This document shows, in pieces, positions 17,386-24,164 of a stretch of 41,347 nucleotides of DNA. The notes under the pieces were generated by a model. The model did not search any database. It worked only from the letters and a program-made list of their open reading frames with translations, and had not been told where the DNA came from. A program made the translations under genes and the position numbers. Origin of the DNA: CAZHFW01 sp964531675 (GTDB lineage: Bacteria > Planctomycetota > Phycisphaerae > Phycisphaerales > UBA1924); assembly GCA_964531675.1 (NCBI GenBank), contig CAZHFW010000031.1, positions 1-41,347 on the forward strand, in the 5' to 3' direction. The stretch's first letter is position 1; the number at the start of each line of letters is the position of its first letter.

Positions 17386-17560
17386 TGGAGAAAGGTCTGC
17401 GTTGAGTTATGCGGAGACTACCTCGCGCTCCGGATTGCCGCAAGCCCTTGACTCGAATTGTGGACAACTTTTCCGATCGCTGCTTGACAATCCCAGTTTC
17501 CTGGGATCCCTCGTCCCAGCTCTGTTCGAACCCGACGCGGCACGCGATCCTTCAAAAACA
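17345..17560 (-). ncRNA. Possible small RNA between two tandem terminators
   Basis: About 200 bp lie between the terminator of the PEP-CTERM-type gene and a second minus-strand terminator, with no convincing protein frame. The minus strand contains a GNRA-capped hairpin (ATCCCAG-GAAA-CTGGGAT at 17489-17506). A TTGCGG, 17 bp, TAGTCT pair is the only promoter-like signal and is weak. It matches no RNA family I recognise (not tmRNA, SRP, RNase P or 6S). Confidence 0.25.
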
Positions 17561-17588
17561 ACCGGACCCCGGGAAAACCGGGGTCCGG
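17551..17588 (-). terminator. Intrinsic terminator after the PEP-CTERM-type gene
   Basis: An 11-bp perfect stem (CCGGACCCCGG at 17562-17572 with CCGGGGTCCGG at 17578-17588) with loop GAAAA on the plus strand. On the minus strand it is followed by TTGTTTTTGAA. It lies 47 bp after the stop at 17636. Confidence 0.85.
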
Positions 17589-17635
17589 ATGCATGCAGTT
17601 CAAAGCCGAACCATAGACGTTCGGCGATGTGTATC

Positions 17636-18337
17636 TCAGGCGCGACGGCGACGACCAGCAACCAGACCGCCGAGGCCGAGCAGCGCGATGGCGCTGGGAG
17701 CCGGAACGGTGCCGTTGAACTGGACGTTGTCGATGCGGTTGTTGCCCGCAGCGTCGTTGGCGCCGGTGGAGCCGCCCGAGAAGGTGAAGCGGACGACAAG
17801 GCTCGCCTTGCCGTAGACGTCAGCGGCGCCGAAGTTCAGCGTGCTGGTCGCGCCGAAGGTCGTCGCGGGAGCGACCGTACCGAGCGTGACGAAGGGGCCG
17901 CCGTTGGCGGAGTAGGAAATCGTCTGCGTCGCGAAGCCCGTGTTGGTCTTGCGCGTCGCGTAGGTGAGGACGAGGTTGGAGGCCACCGAGGAGGTGGAGA
18001 TGTTGAAGTCGATGTACTTGCCGTTGTTCAGGCCGGCGGTGCCGTTCTGAAGAACGATCGATCCGCCCGACGGATCGGGCAGGATGACGTTGACGGTCGT
18101 GCCGGCGAAGGTGCCGAACGTGCCGTTGTTCGTCGTGGCGTTCGAGTTGACGGTGATCGACGGGTCGAGCGTGAGGGTGCCCGCGCCCTGGTTCGCGCTG
18201 TACGCGCCGGGGTTGAGGTAACCCATGGCCGAGCCAACGCCGATCACGTTGTCGTTGAAGTTCCAGTACGCGATAACGTCAGCCTGCGCGATCGAGGCGA
18301 CGCCCGCGAGCGCAACCAAAGACAAAACGGTCTTCAT
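17636..18337 (-). CDS. Exported protein with PEP-CTERM-like (PSA) sorting tail
   Basis: A 233-residue protein. It has a signal peptide (MKTVLSLVALAGVASIAQA), then a beta-rich body (VIAYWNFNDN, GKYIDFNISTSSV, LVVRFTFSGGSTG) resembling jelly-roll exported planctomycete proteins. The C-terminus has VPAPSAIALLGLGGL and ends GRRRRA, i.e. short motif, membrane segment and Arg cluster, the tripartite PEP-CTERM architecture with PSA in place of PEP. Such tails are cut by exosortase and the protein is surface-processed; no exosortase gene is in the window. The ATG at 18337 has GGAGGAG 5 nt upstream, so the longer frame (to 18421) is rejected. It is monocistronic with its own promoter and terminator. 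Confidence 0.85.
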   Translation of the reverse strand: MKTVLSLVALAGVASIAQADVIAYWNFNDNVIGVGSAMGYLNPGAYSANQGAGTLTLDPSITVNSNATTNNGTFGTFAGTTVNVILPDPSGGSIVLQNGTAGLNNGKYIDFNISTSSVASNLVLTYATRKTNTGFATQTISYSANGGPFVTLGTVAPATTFGATSTLNFGAADVYGKASLVVRFTFSGGSTGANDAAGNNRIDNVQFNGTVPAPSAIALLGLGGLVAGRRRRA

Positions 18338-18369
18338 GAGTCTCCTCCTATGGCGATCCACTTTCTGCG

Positions 18370-18390
18370 CGCCATCGACGTTCGATGGCG
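18370..18390 (-). promoter_or_regulatory. Stem-loop in the leader of the PEP-CTERM-type gene
   Basis: CGCCATCGA (18370-18378) pairs perfectly with TCGATGGCG (18382-18390) around a 3-nt loop, about 30 nt upstream of the start codon in the predicted leader. It may stabilise the mRNA; the role is unknown. Confidence 0.5.
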
Positions 18391-18421
18391 GGAAACAACC
18401 CCGTCTCTCAAGGGGCGTCAC

Positions 18422-18450
18422 ACCATAAAAGGCTACCAGATCCGGGGCAA
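18422..18450 (-). promoter_or_regulatory. Promoter of the PEP-CTERM-type gene (TTGCCC, 17 bp, TATGGT)
   Basis: Minus strand -35 TTGCCC at 18445-18450, spacer of 17 bp, -10 TATGGT at 18422-18427, giving a leader of about 75-80 nt. The interval 18338-18642 otherwise holds no gene; the remaining part up to the tRNA is C-rich with no recognised feature. Confidence 0.5.
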
Positions 18451-18642
18451 CCGTTCGAGGCGAACTACACCAAACCTTCGCGCGGAAGCTGCCGATTCTG
18501 TTTGCTTCGTGTCAGGGTTCGCCTCAGGTCCCGTTTTCCCGGACCCGCGGACCCTTCCCAACCCCAAAAATCTCCCCCCCACCCCACGGAAATCCCCCCG
18601 GCATCGGTCCTAGCATGGTCCCCGGCGGCTTGCCGCCACAGA

Positions 18643-18716
18643 GGGCGCGTAGCTCAGTTGGCTAGAGCGCAGCTGTCACATAGCTGAGGTCACAGGTTCG
18701 AGCCCTGTTGCGCCCA
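18643..18716 (+). tRNA. tRNA-Val (anticodon CAC)
   Basis: A 74-nt cloverleaf. The acceptor GGGCGCG pairs with TGCGCCC (one G-T), discriminator A. The D arm is GCTC/GAGC. The anticodon stem CAGCT/AGCTG encloses the loop GTCACAT with CAC at positions 34-36, reading GUG. The T arm is ACAGG-TTCGAGC-CCTGT. CCA is not encoded (followed by TTT). An intrinsic terminator follows within 6 bp. Confidence 0.96.
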
Positions 18717-18721
18717 TTTGA

Positions 18722-18755
18722 AAACCCGGCGGGTCCGCCCGCCGGGTTTTTGCGT
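18722..18755 (+). terminator. Bidirectional intrinsic terminator after tRNA-Val
   Basis: A 12-bp perfect stem AAACCCGGCGGG (18722-18733) / CCCGCCGGGTTT (18738-18749) with loop TCCG, followed by TTGCGTTTTT on the plus strand and TTTTCAAAT on the minus strand, where the secretion operon ends at 18779. Confidence 0.9.
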
Positions 18756-18778
18756 TTTTGGACTCAGACCCACGCCGC

Positions 18779-19270
18779 TCAGCGGAGCCTGACCAGCACC
18801 GGTTCACGGCCGGGAGCCACCATGAGCGCGGTACCCGCCTCCGGATCGATGCTCTGGATCACCCAGGGGCCCTCAACCCGCTCACCCGCCCGACGGAGCT
18901 TGCCGTTGATCGTCGCCACAGGCTCTTTGGCCTTCAGGATCGACGTCAGATGGAAGGTCGGGGGCGGCTCGACTTTCTTCGACTTGTCCACCTCGGACTC
19001 GATCGCGGCCTGAGCCGACGCATTCGACACGACGTAGAACGGGCTGGAGACGTGCCCCGCCTGGCGGAGCGACGCGGCGTACACCGCCGAAGCGGTCTGC
19101 ACCGTGTCGAGCCTGGGCTTCTCCGGCGGCAAGGCTGGCACTTCAACCGGCGCGGGAATCGCGGTCGCAGCCGACACGCGCCGGGCCGCCACACCGATCT
19201 GACTCCCCACCACCACTCCCAGAATCGGAGCGCTGAGCATCGCGACCTGCAAGACGCGCGGCGTGATCAT
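18779..19270 (-). CDS. PilP/GspC-like protein of the secretion/pilus operon
   Basis: The last gene of the eleven-gene operon, 163 residues. It has an N-terminal membrane segment (about 7-28, VAMLSAPILGVVVGSQIGVAA), a Pro-rich linker (PAPVEVPALPPEKP), then a region ending with a small beta domain (GKLRRAGERVEGPWVIQSIDPEAGTALM). The topology and the position directly after PilM, PilN and PilO-like parts fit PilP or GspC-like proteins, which link the inner-membrane assembly to the secretin. Sequence similarity alone is weak. Its start overlaps the preceding stop by 4 bp (ATGA), showing coupling. Confidence 0.55.
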   Translation of the reverse strand: MITPRVLQVAMLSAPILGVVVGSQIGVAARRVSAATAIPAPVEVPALPPEKPRLDTVQTASAVYAASLRQAGHVSSPFYVVSNASAQAAIESEVDKSKKVEPPPTFHLTSILKAKEPVATINGKLRRAGERVEGPWVIQSIDPEAGTALMVAPGREPVLVRLR

Positions 19271-19929
19271 CGGGCCTTCCCTCCCTTGGTCCCCTTCGCA
19301 TCCGCCGCCTGCTGCTGGCTCATCTTCATGCGCTCGGCCAGCGTCAAGGGCAGACGGAAGTGCGAAGTCTCCACCGTCGTCGCCAGCAGGCCCGCAGGCT
19401 CGCCCTCGGTCGCGGCGATCGTCGGACGGATCCGCATGCCTGTGACGCGGGTCAGCCCGATCGACCGCTCGGCGCGATCGACGAACCGGACCAGCGACGG
19501 ATAATCGCCCACGACCTCCACACCAAAGCTCGTCGACTCGACGATGGACTTGGCCGCGTTGCGCGCGCCTTGTCCGGTCTGACGGGGCTCGATTCGTTCG
19601 ATGCGGACGCCCGACTCCTTGGCGACCGACGCCAGAGCGTCGTAGAGCGACGAGGCGTCGCCGGTCTGCCTGGAGAGTTCCTCCAGACGGGCCGCCCGGG
19701 CTTGCGTGGTCGCGATGATCTGTTCAGGCAGGATCGGCATCCCGTTGAGCGAGTTGTCGAACGCCAGCAGCTGCGCGGACTGTTCGGCGCCGGCGGCGGA
19801 AGCCTCCGCGAGGCGCTTGTGCACCGGCGCCGCCACGATCTGCCAGGCCAGGGCGCACAAGACCGCGGCGGTCAAGGCCTGACTTCCGGCCCGCCGGATC
19901 ACCGCGGGGCTGGTCTGCGGAACGCTCAT
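19267..19929 (-). CDS. PilO/GspM-like inner-membrane assembly protein
   Basis: A 220-residue protein with one membrane segment near residues 16-34 (SQALTAAVLCALAWQIVAA), a coiled-coil-like stretch (about 75-100, ATTQARAARLEELSRQTGD) and a ferredoxin-like C-terminal part (GVRIERIEPRQ, GDYPSLVRFVDRAERSIGLTRV). The phrase YPSLVRFVDRAER is very like the PilO pattern YxxlxxFlxxle. It likely forms the periplasmic alignment complex with the PilN-like domain encoded upstream. It overlaps both neighbours by 4 bp. Confidence 0.7.
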   Translation of the reverse strand: MSVPQTSPAVIRRAGSQALTAAVLCALAWQIVAAPVHKRLAEASAAGAEQSAQLLAFDNSLNGMPILPEQIIATTQARAARLEELSRQTGDASSLYDALASVAKESGVRIERIEPRQTGQGARNAAKSIVESTSFGVEVVGDYPSLVRFVDRAERSIGLTRVTGMRIRPTIAATEGEPAGLLATTVETSHFRLPLTLAERMKMSQQQAADAKGTKGGKAR

Positions 19930-21557
19930 CGATCACCCTCCCCGTTCTGGACCGCCACCGTCGTACTCCCGCCCGGATCGGCGGGCATCGCGCGGAGGGT
20001 GGCCCTCAGCGTGAAGTGCGTCGCCCCGCGTCCTTCCACTTCGGCGGCCCGCGTCGGCCCGAGCTCGACCGACTGCGCCATCGGGCTCTTCATCAGCTTG
20101 TTCATGAACGCCCGGAGCGGATCGGCCCCGGCGTTGGCGAACGCCAGTCCGGTGATCTCGATCTCAGGGCGGCCGTTGTTGTTCTGCGCGTCAACCTGGG
20201 TCAGGCGCACGTCCTGATCCGCGAGGGTCCCGAGCTCGAGCAGCGCCGCCGACCAGTCGGGGGAGGCGGCCATCGCATCGGTGATCGCCTTGTACTGCTC
20301 GCCGAACGCCGCGCTGAGTGCCGCGGCCTGCTCGCGATTCTGGAAGTGTCGTTGCCCTTCGGCGACCTTTCCCGCGCTGGCGGTCAGCAGCTCGCGCTGC
20401 TTCTCAAGGCGGGCGTAGGTCCAGGCGGTGTCGCCCGCAACCGCGATGACGCCAAGCAGCATCCCGGTCGCGACCAGCCTGGAGAGTTTGCGTGAGGTGC
20501 GGGCCTGAGCCTCGACCGCGGGGGCCAGATCGAGCGGGTGGTCGGAGAACATCCCCGCCAGTTCCGCCTGATCGAAGACCGTGCGCCCCGCCCCGCTGAT
20601 CGCACGATCGGCGTCGACGGGAATCTCGAGGCCCTCGCTGAGCGTTCTGGTGAAGTTCGGAATGGTCGCGCCGGGTCCGGTCGCGATCACCTTGACCTGC
20701 TCGAGCCTGGTCTCTCCAAGCCCGAAACGCAATGTCTGCTTGATCTCGACCATGAACTTCTGCGCGATCGGGACGATCAGAGGCAGGATCGAGACCTGTC
20801 CGCCGCGCCCTTCCTCACGGGAAGGGATGCCGGAGCGCCAGACCTGTTCCTGAGCGTTGCGGCGTGCCTCCGTGTCGGGGGCGACGTCGCGCCCGCCCTG
20901 ATCCCGCAGATAGGCCTCGGTGAGCAGGTCCACGCCGAAGTTCATCACGCGAACCAGCTGCACGGACCCGCCCGTGCCAGCGGCGATGCACGTGAACGCT
21001 CCGCCGAAATAGATCGCCGCAACCGGGCCGGCGTCCTCGCACTCCAGCACGCGCTGCGTGCAGAGCGTCAGGGGAAGCGCCGCCGAAGGCGTGAGCCTTC
21101 CCAGGCGCAGCCCCGCACGCGCGATCCAGGAGGCCAGGGCCGCGGCGTTCTGATCCTTGTCCACGCACGCGAGCACGTGCGTCCGGCCGCGCTCGTTGCG
21201 ATCGCGCCCGATGATCATCGCGGAGGTTGGTTGACCGGCGCTGCCGCCGGGGATTCGATCGGTGAGCGCGAGCAGCGCCGCGTCCCGCGCCGCGGTCCCG
21301 GTGCTCGGATAGCTCAGGACGTCCACGACCGCGTCGCGACCCGCGTAGTCGACATCGACGCTCGTCCCGCGACGCACGTCAAGCACGCGCATCGCCTGGG
21401 CCAGCACGCTGTCGAACGGCCGCAGATCCTTGGCCATCGCGTCGTTCCACTCGCCGGGGACGAGCTCGAACTCCTGGCGCGCCGAGACGCGCCCGTTCTG
21501 GAACTTCGCAACGCTCAGGAGAGCGGGGGTCAGGCTGATATGAACATTGGTAGCCAC
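19926..21557 (-). CDS. Fused PilM-PilN-like (GspL-like) protein
   Basis: A 543-residue protein. The first about 340 residues resemble the actin-like PilM/GspL cytoplasmic fold (HISLTPALLSVAKF start, AIYFGGAFTCIAAG phosphate-like loop, EIKQTLRFGL, VKVIATGPGATIPNF). A membrane segment follows at about 361-382 (LVATGMLLGVIAVAGDTAW), then a coiled coil and a PilN-like periplasmic part (WSAALLELGTLADQDVRLTQV, GLAFANAGADPLRAFMNKL). So one chain combines PilM and PilN, as in GspL. The start GTG 21555-21557 has GGAGGAAGG 6 nt upstream; the longer frame to 21596 is rejected. A 117-bp gap without features separates it from the preceding gene. Confidence 0.75.
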   Translation of the reverse strand: MATNVHISLTPALLSVAKFQNGRVSARQEFELVPGEWNDAMAKDLRPFDSVLAQAMRVLDVRRGTSVDVDYAGRDAVVDVLSYPSTGTAARDAALLALTDRIPGGSAGQPTSAMIIGRDRNERGRTHVLACVDKDQNAAALASWIARAGLRLGRLTPSAALPLTLCTQRVLECEDAGPVAAIYFGGAFTCIAAGTGGSVQLVRVMNFGVDLLTEAYLRDQGGRDVAPDTEARRNAQEQVWRSGIPSREEGRGGQVSILPLIVPIAQKFMVEIKQTLRFGLGETRLEQVKVIATGPGATIPNFTRTLSEGLEIPVDADRAISGAGRTVFDQAELAGMFSDHPLDLAPAVEAQARTSRKLSRLVATGMLLGVIAVAGDTAWTYARLEKQRELLTASAGKVAEGQRHFQNREQAAALSAAFGEQYKAITDAMAASPDWSAALLELGTLADQDVRLTQVDAQNNNGRPEIEITGLAFANAGADPLRAFMNKLMKSPMAQSVELGPTRAAEVEGRGATHFTLRATLRAMPADPGGSTTVAVQNGEGDR

Positions 21558-21674
21558 GCGATGCCTTCCTCCACAGAACAGCGGAGCGATACCCATCGCC
21601 TATCGGTCGCATGCACCCAGTCGCTTACCGCGAAGGGCGATTGCTCACGAATTGTCTTGGTGCCCCGGGTGTTA

Positions 21675-22052
21675 TTACCGGGATTCGACCACGACCCGCG
21701 TCCGCCGGATGGCCGATCCGCTGACGCCCTCGATCACGAGCGTGCCCGACCCGGCCGCCGCGGGAACCTGCGTATATCGGACCTTGGCGGTCCCCAGACT
21801 CAGCTCGTCCCCCGCCTTGGGAGGCGTCAACCCTCCGTTGAGGCAACGCAGGGCCACCCGCGCGCCCGCCTCGCTGGCGTAGAACGCCCGCGCACTGTCC
21901 ACACGGAGGAGAGCGTCCTCGCTCTCGTCGCTCCCGGCCGCAAGCGTGCTGATCACGACGATATTGATCATGACCAGGACGAGCACGACCGCGACCACCG
22001 CGACGCCGCGACGCGAGCTGGACTGAACCGGAGCTGGACGCTTCCCGGGCAT
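21675..22052 (-). CDS. Short pseudopilin-operon protein (GspK/PilX-like N-terminus)
   Basis: A 125-residue protein with a membrane segment at about 15-38 (RRGVAVVAVVLVLVMINIVV) and then ARAFYASEAGARVAL, the hallmark of GspK/PilX-type minor pseudopilins (AxxYxxxAGxxxA). True GspK is near 300 residues, so this lacks the large globular domain and is closer to PilX-type or to a lone N-terminal part. The start ATG shares its A with the preceding stop (TGATG), so translation is coupled. Confidence 0.65.
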   Translation of the reverse strand: MPGKRPAPVQSSSRRGVAVVAVVLVLVMINIVVISTLAAGSDESEDALLRVDSARAFYASEAGARVALRCLNGGLTPPKAGDELSLGTAKVRYTQVPAAAGSGTLVIEGVSGSAIRRTRVVVESR

Positions 22053-22543
22053 CAGGTCGACACCGCCCTGGCGCGCACGAACACCGTGGTCCGCATCTCC
22101 GCCGACTTGGTCTTCAGGAACAGATTCACACGCTGCGTCCGCGTCGGGTCCGAGGTCGCGGATGTGACGCCGTCAGATTGGAGCAGCTTGATCGTGAACG
22201 ACTCGACGTCCCGGCACAGCACGCTCTCCCCGCCCCCCACGTCCCGGAGCACCAGATTCGTGCCCGACAGTCCGACACCGCGTCCATCGGCGTACGTGAG
22301 CGAGCCCAGCCCGTCAAACGTCACGGACGCGACCGACGTCGTGGTCGATCCCGCGGGCCAGTCGCGCAGCAGGCGCGAAGAGCGGTCGATCGCAAACGCG
22401 ACGCGCTCGGCGCCCTCCCGCGAGGACGCGCTGGACGCGTAGGCGTCGGTCGAGCCATTGATCACGGGCAGAAGCACCGCCGCGATGATCGCCAGCACGA
22501 CGATCGCAACCACCATCTCGACCATGGAGAAGCCGCGTTTCAT
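22052..22543 (-). CDS. Minor pseudopilin, GspJ-like
   Basis: A 163-residue protein with prepilin leader MKRG-FSMVEMVVAIVVLAIIAAVLLPVI, cleavage expected after Gly4 with Glu at +5. The C-terminal half has VESFTIKLLQSD and RTQRVNLFLKTKSAEM, like the GspJ tail. The start ATG at 22543 overlaps the previous stop (ATGA); the frame extends far upstream to 23191 but that extension overlaps two other genes and is rejected. Confidence 0.75.
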   Translation of the reverse strand: MKRGFSMVEMVVAIVVLAIIAAVLLPVINGSTDAYASSASSREGAERVAFAIDRSSRLLRDWPAGSTTTSVASVTFDGLGSLTYADGRGVGLSGTNLVLRDVGGGESVLCRDVESFTIKLLQSDGVTSATSDPTRTQRVNLFLKTKSAEMRTTVFVRARAVST

Positions 22544-23019
22544 AGCGCCGTCACCACCGAGGAGATCTTCATGGTCAGCCGCGAGCCCGAGGCCGACGGG
22601 AAACTCACATTGACCGTCACGACGCGAAAGACGTCCTCGGCGGTGTTGCCTGAAGCGACCCCGGCGGAGTTCACCAGGCCGCCCACATCGAGCGTCCAGG
22701 TGAACCCGAGATCCTCGTAAGGCTTGGTGACCTCCGAGATCCGGGCCCGCAGACCGGTCAAAGGCGTCTCGACGTAGGTCGAGGGAGCCGCGAAGGCCGC
22801 GAAGCCCAGACCCGCGGTCGTGCTGGACGCGTCCGCGATGACGTTCTCCATGATCGCGGTGCACATGGTCGTCGCCCGCGTGGCGTTGATCGCATCGGCG
22901 CGCGAAGCGACCGAGGAGTCCATCCACGCCAGCGTGGGAGGCACCGCGATGGCCAGGGCCAGAATGACCACGACGCACTCGATCAGCGAAAATGCCCGAC
23001 GCTTCGTGATGCTCTTCAT
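22540..23019 (-). CDS. Minor pseudopilin, GspI-like
   Basis: A 159-residue protein with prepilin-type N-terminus RRA-FSLIECVVVILALAIAVPP, cleavage expected after Ala with Glu at +5. The remainder is small-residue-rich and ends with FRVVTVNVSFPSASGSRLTMKI. The order after a GspH-like gene and before a GspJ-like gene supports GspI. It overlaps both neighbours by 4 bp. Confidence 0.72.
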   Translation of the reverse strand: MKSITKRRAFSLIECVVVILALAIAVPPTLAWMDSSVASRADAINATRATTMCTAIMENVIADASSTTAGLGFAAFAAPSTYVETPLTGLRARISEVTKPYEDLGFTWTLDVGGLVNSAGVASGNTAEDVFRVVTVNVSFPSASGSRLTMKISSVVTAL

Positions 23020-23561
23020 CGCTCAACCACCCCCGACCCGCGGAGAATCCGGATCGTCCCGGCCCCGGGCCCTGAAAGCGTGATGCTCGCGTCCTGCGTG
23101 AACGGACCAACCAGCGTCCCGGAACTGCTTCTGAGCTCGGGAGCGCCGTCGAATCCGAACCAGATCGTCTGGCTCGTCGCGCTGGAACCATCTCCGCCGA
23201 TCACCTTGGAAATCAGAACGCCCGGAAAAGACGAGGAGATCAGCCAGGCAGCGCCCGCTTCGCCCGTGGGCGAGGGCGCCGCGGTCGGCGACGCGCCCGA
23301 CGCCGCGATGCGGACCAGCGTCACGGAGCTGCTCGAGTCGATCCGGAGGCCCGTGGGTTCGCCTGTTGCGCCCGCTCTGGCCCGCGCGTGCACGAGCCGG
23401 CGTTCGACCTCGCGGGTCGCCGCCACGCCTCGCGCTTCGGCCGCGACGCTGAACGAGGGGATCGCGGTCGCCGCGATGATCGCCATCACCACGATCACGA
23501 CCGCAAGCTCCACGAGCGTGAAGCCGGCCAGTCGGTGGAGATGGGATGGAGGCCGGTGCAA
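23016..23561 (-). CDS. Minor pseudopilin, GspH-like
   Basis: A 181-residue protein with prepilin motif LAG-FTLVELAVVIVVMAIIAATAIP preceded by an 12-13-residue basic leader. It has a GspH-like body (VERRLVHARARAGATGEPTGLRI). The start is TTG 23559-23561, with GAGGAAG upstream. It is 24 bp after the major pseudopilin gene. C-terminal GTIRILRGSG is typical of GspH/FimT strands. Confidence 0.75.
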   Translation of the reverse strand: MHRPPSHLHRLAGFTLVELAVVIVVMAIIAATAIPSFSVAAEARGVAATREVERRLVHARARAGATGEPTGLRIDSSSSVTLVRIAASGASPTAAPSPTGEAGAAWLISSSFPGVLISKVIGGDGSSATSQTIWFGFDGAPELRSSSGTLVGPFTQDASITLSGPGAGTIRILRGSGVVER

Positions 23562-23585
23562 GTCTTCTTCCTCGCGAGATTCGCG

Positions 23586-24068
23586 TCAGAGCTGATTGGC
23601 GGTTCGATATCCGCCTTTGCCGTCGGACACCGTCGTTCGGTCGGAGCTGTTGGCGTAGAAGACCGCGGTGGGCGGATTCGAGGTGTTGTCCACGAAGTAG
23701 TTCCAGCCCGCCTTGGTCGCGTTCACGACGCTGCGTGCGTCCGCCTGAGACTTGGTCACGCTCTGCACGCCCGACACGCTGGAGAACGGATTGGCCGGGA
23801 TGTCCTGCTGCAGCACCGTTCCCGTGGTGGTGAGCTGGACCAGCGTCGGATAAGGATCGGTCCCACCCAGGACCGCCTTGGCGCGGAAGGCCGCGATGGA
23901 GGATCGCACGCCCCCGAGCACGCCCTGGGTCGCGGTCGCCTTGGCGTCCTCGGTGACGCCGCTGAACCGCGGGACCACCACCGCCGCGAGGATCCCGATC
24001 ATCACGACGACCACCATCACCTCAAGGAAGGTGAACGCTGCTGCAAATGTGCGGGCCGAAGAACGCAT
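23586..24068 (-). CDS. Major pseudopilin, GspG-like
   Basis: A 160-residue protein with prepilin N-terminus AAA-FTFLEVMVVVVMIGILAAVVVPRF, immediately followed by SGVTEDAKATATQGVLGGVRSSIAAFR, the classic GspG/PilE helix pattern. The C-terminus contains GWNYFVDNTSNPPTAVFYAN, which resembles type II pseudopilin ends. The ATG at 24068 has GGAG 8 nt upstream; an in-frame TTG at 24083 overlaps that site and is rejected. A 96-bp gap without features separates it from gspF. Confidence 0.85.
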   Translation of the reverse strand: MRSSARTFAAAFTFLEVMVVVVMIGILAAVVVPRFSGVTEDAKATATQGVLGGVRSSIAAFRAKAVLGGTDPYPTLVQLTTTGTVLQQDIPANPFSSVSGVQSVTKSQADARSVVNATKAGWNYFVDNTSNPPTAVFYANSSDRTTVSDGKGGYRTANQL

Positions 24069-24164
24069 GGTGCATCTCCGCAAGGGACTCTTGCCCGATC
24101 GCCAGGATGCCCATCGGTCTTTGTTCGCCTCGGGTTGAGGCCAAGTCTTGGCGGAGCCCGAAAA

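Noticed and set aside
17459..17467. DnaA box-like TGTGGACAA
   Set aside because: It is a single copy without AT-rich DNA, other boxes or dnaA/dnaN nearby, so it is not evidence of an origin.
14963..18613. Plus-strand frame of 1216 codons
   Set aside because: It runs opposite to the cyclophilin-type and PEP-CTERM-type genes and their terminators; the protein is Arg/Gly/Asp-rich low-complexity as expected from a GC-rich antisense frame.
20538..22442. Plus-strand frame of 634 codons
   Set aside because: It is antisense to the PilM-PilN-like and pseudopilin genes, with typical antisense composition and no recognisable motif.
22544..23191. N-terminal extension of the GspJ-like frame
   Set aside because: It overlaps the GspI- and GspH-like genes and is Arg-rich noise; the prepilin leader fixes the start at 22543.
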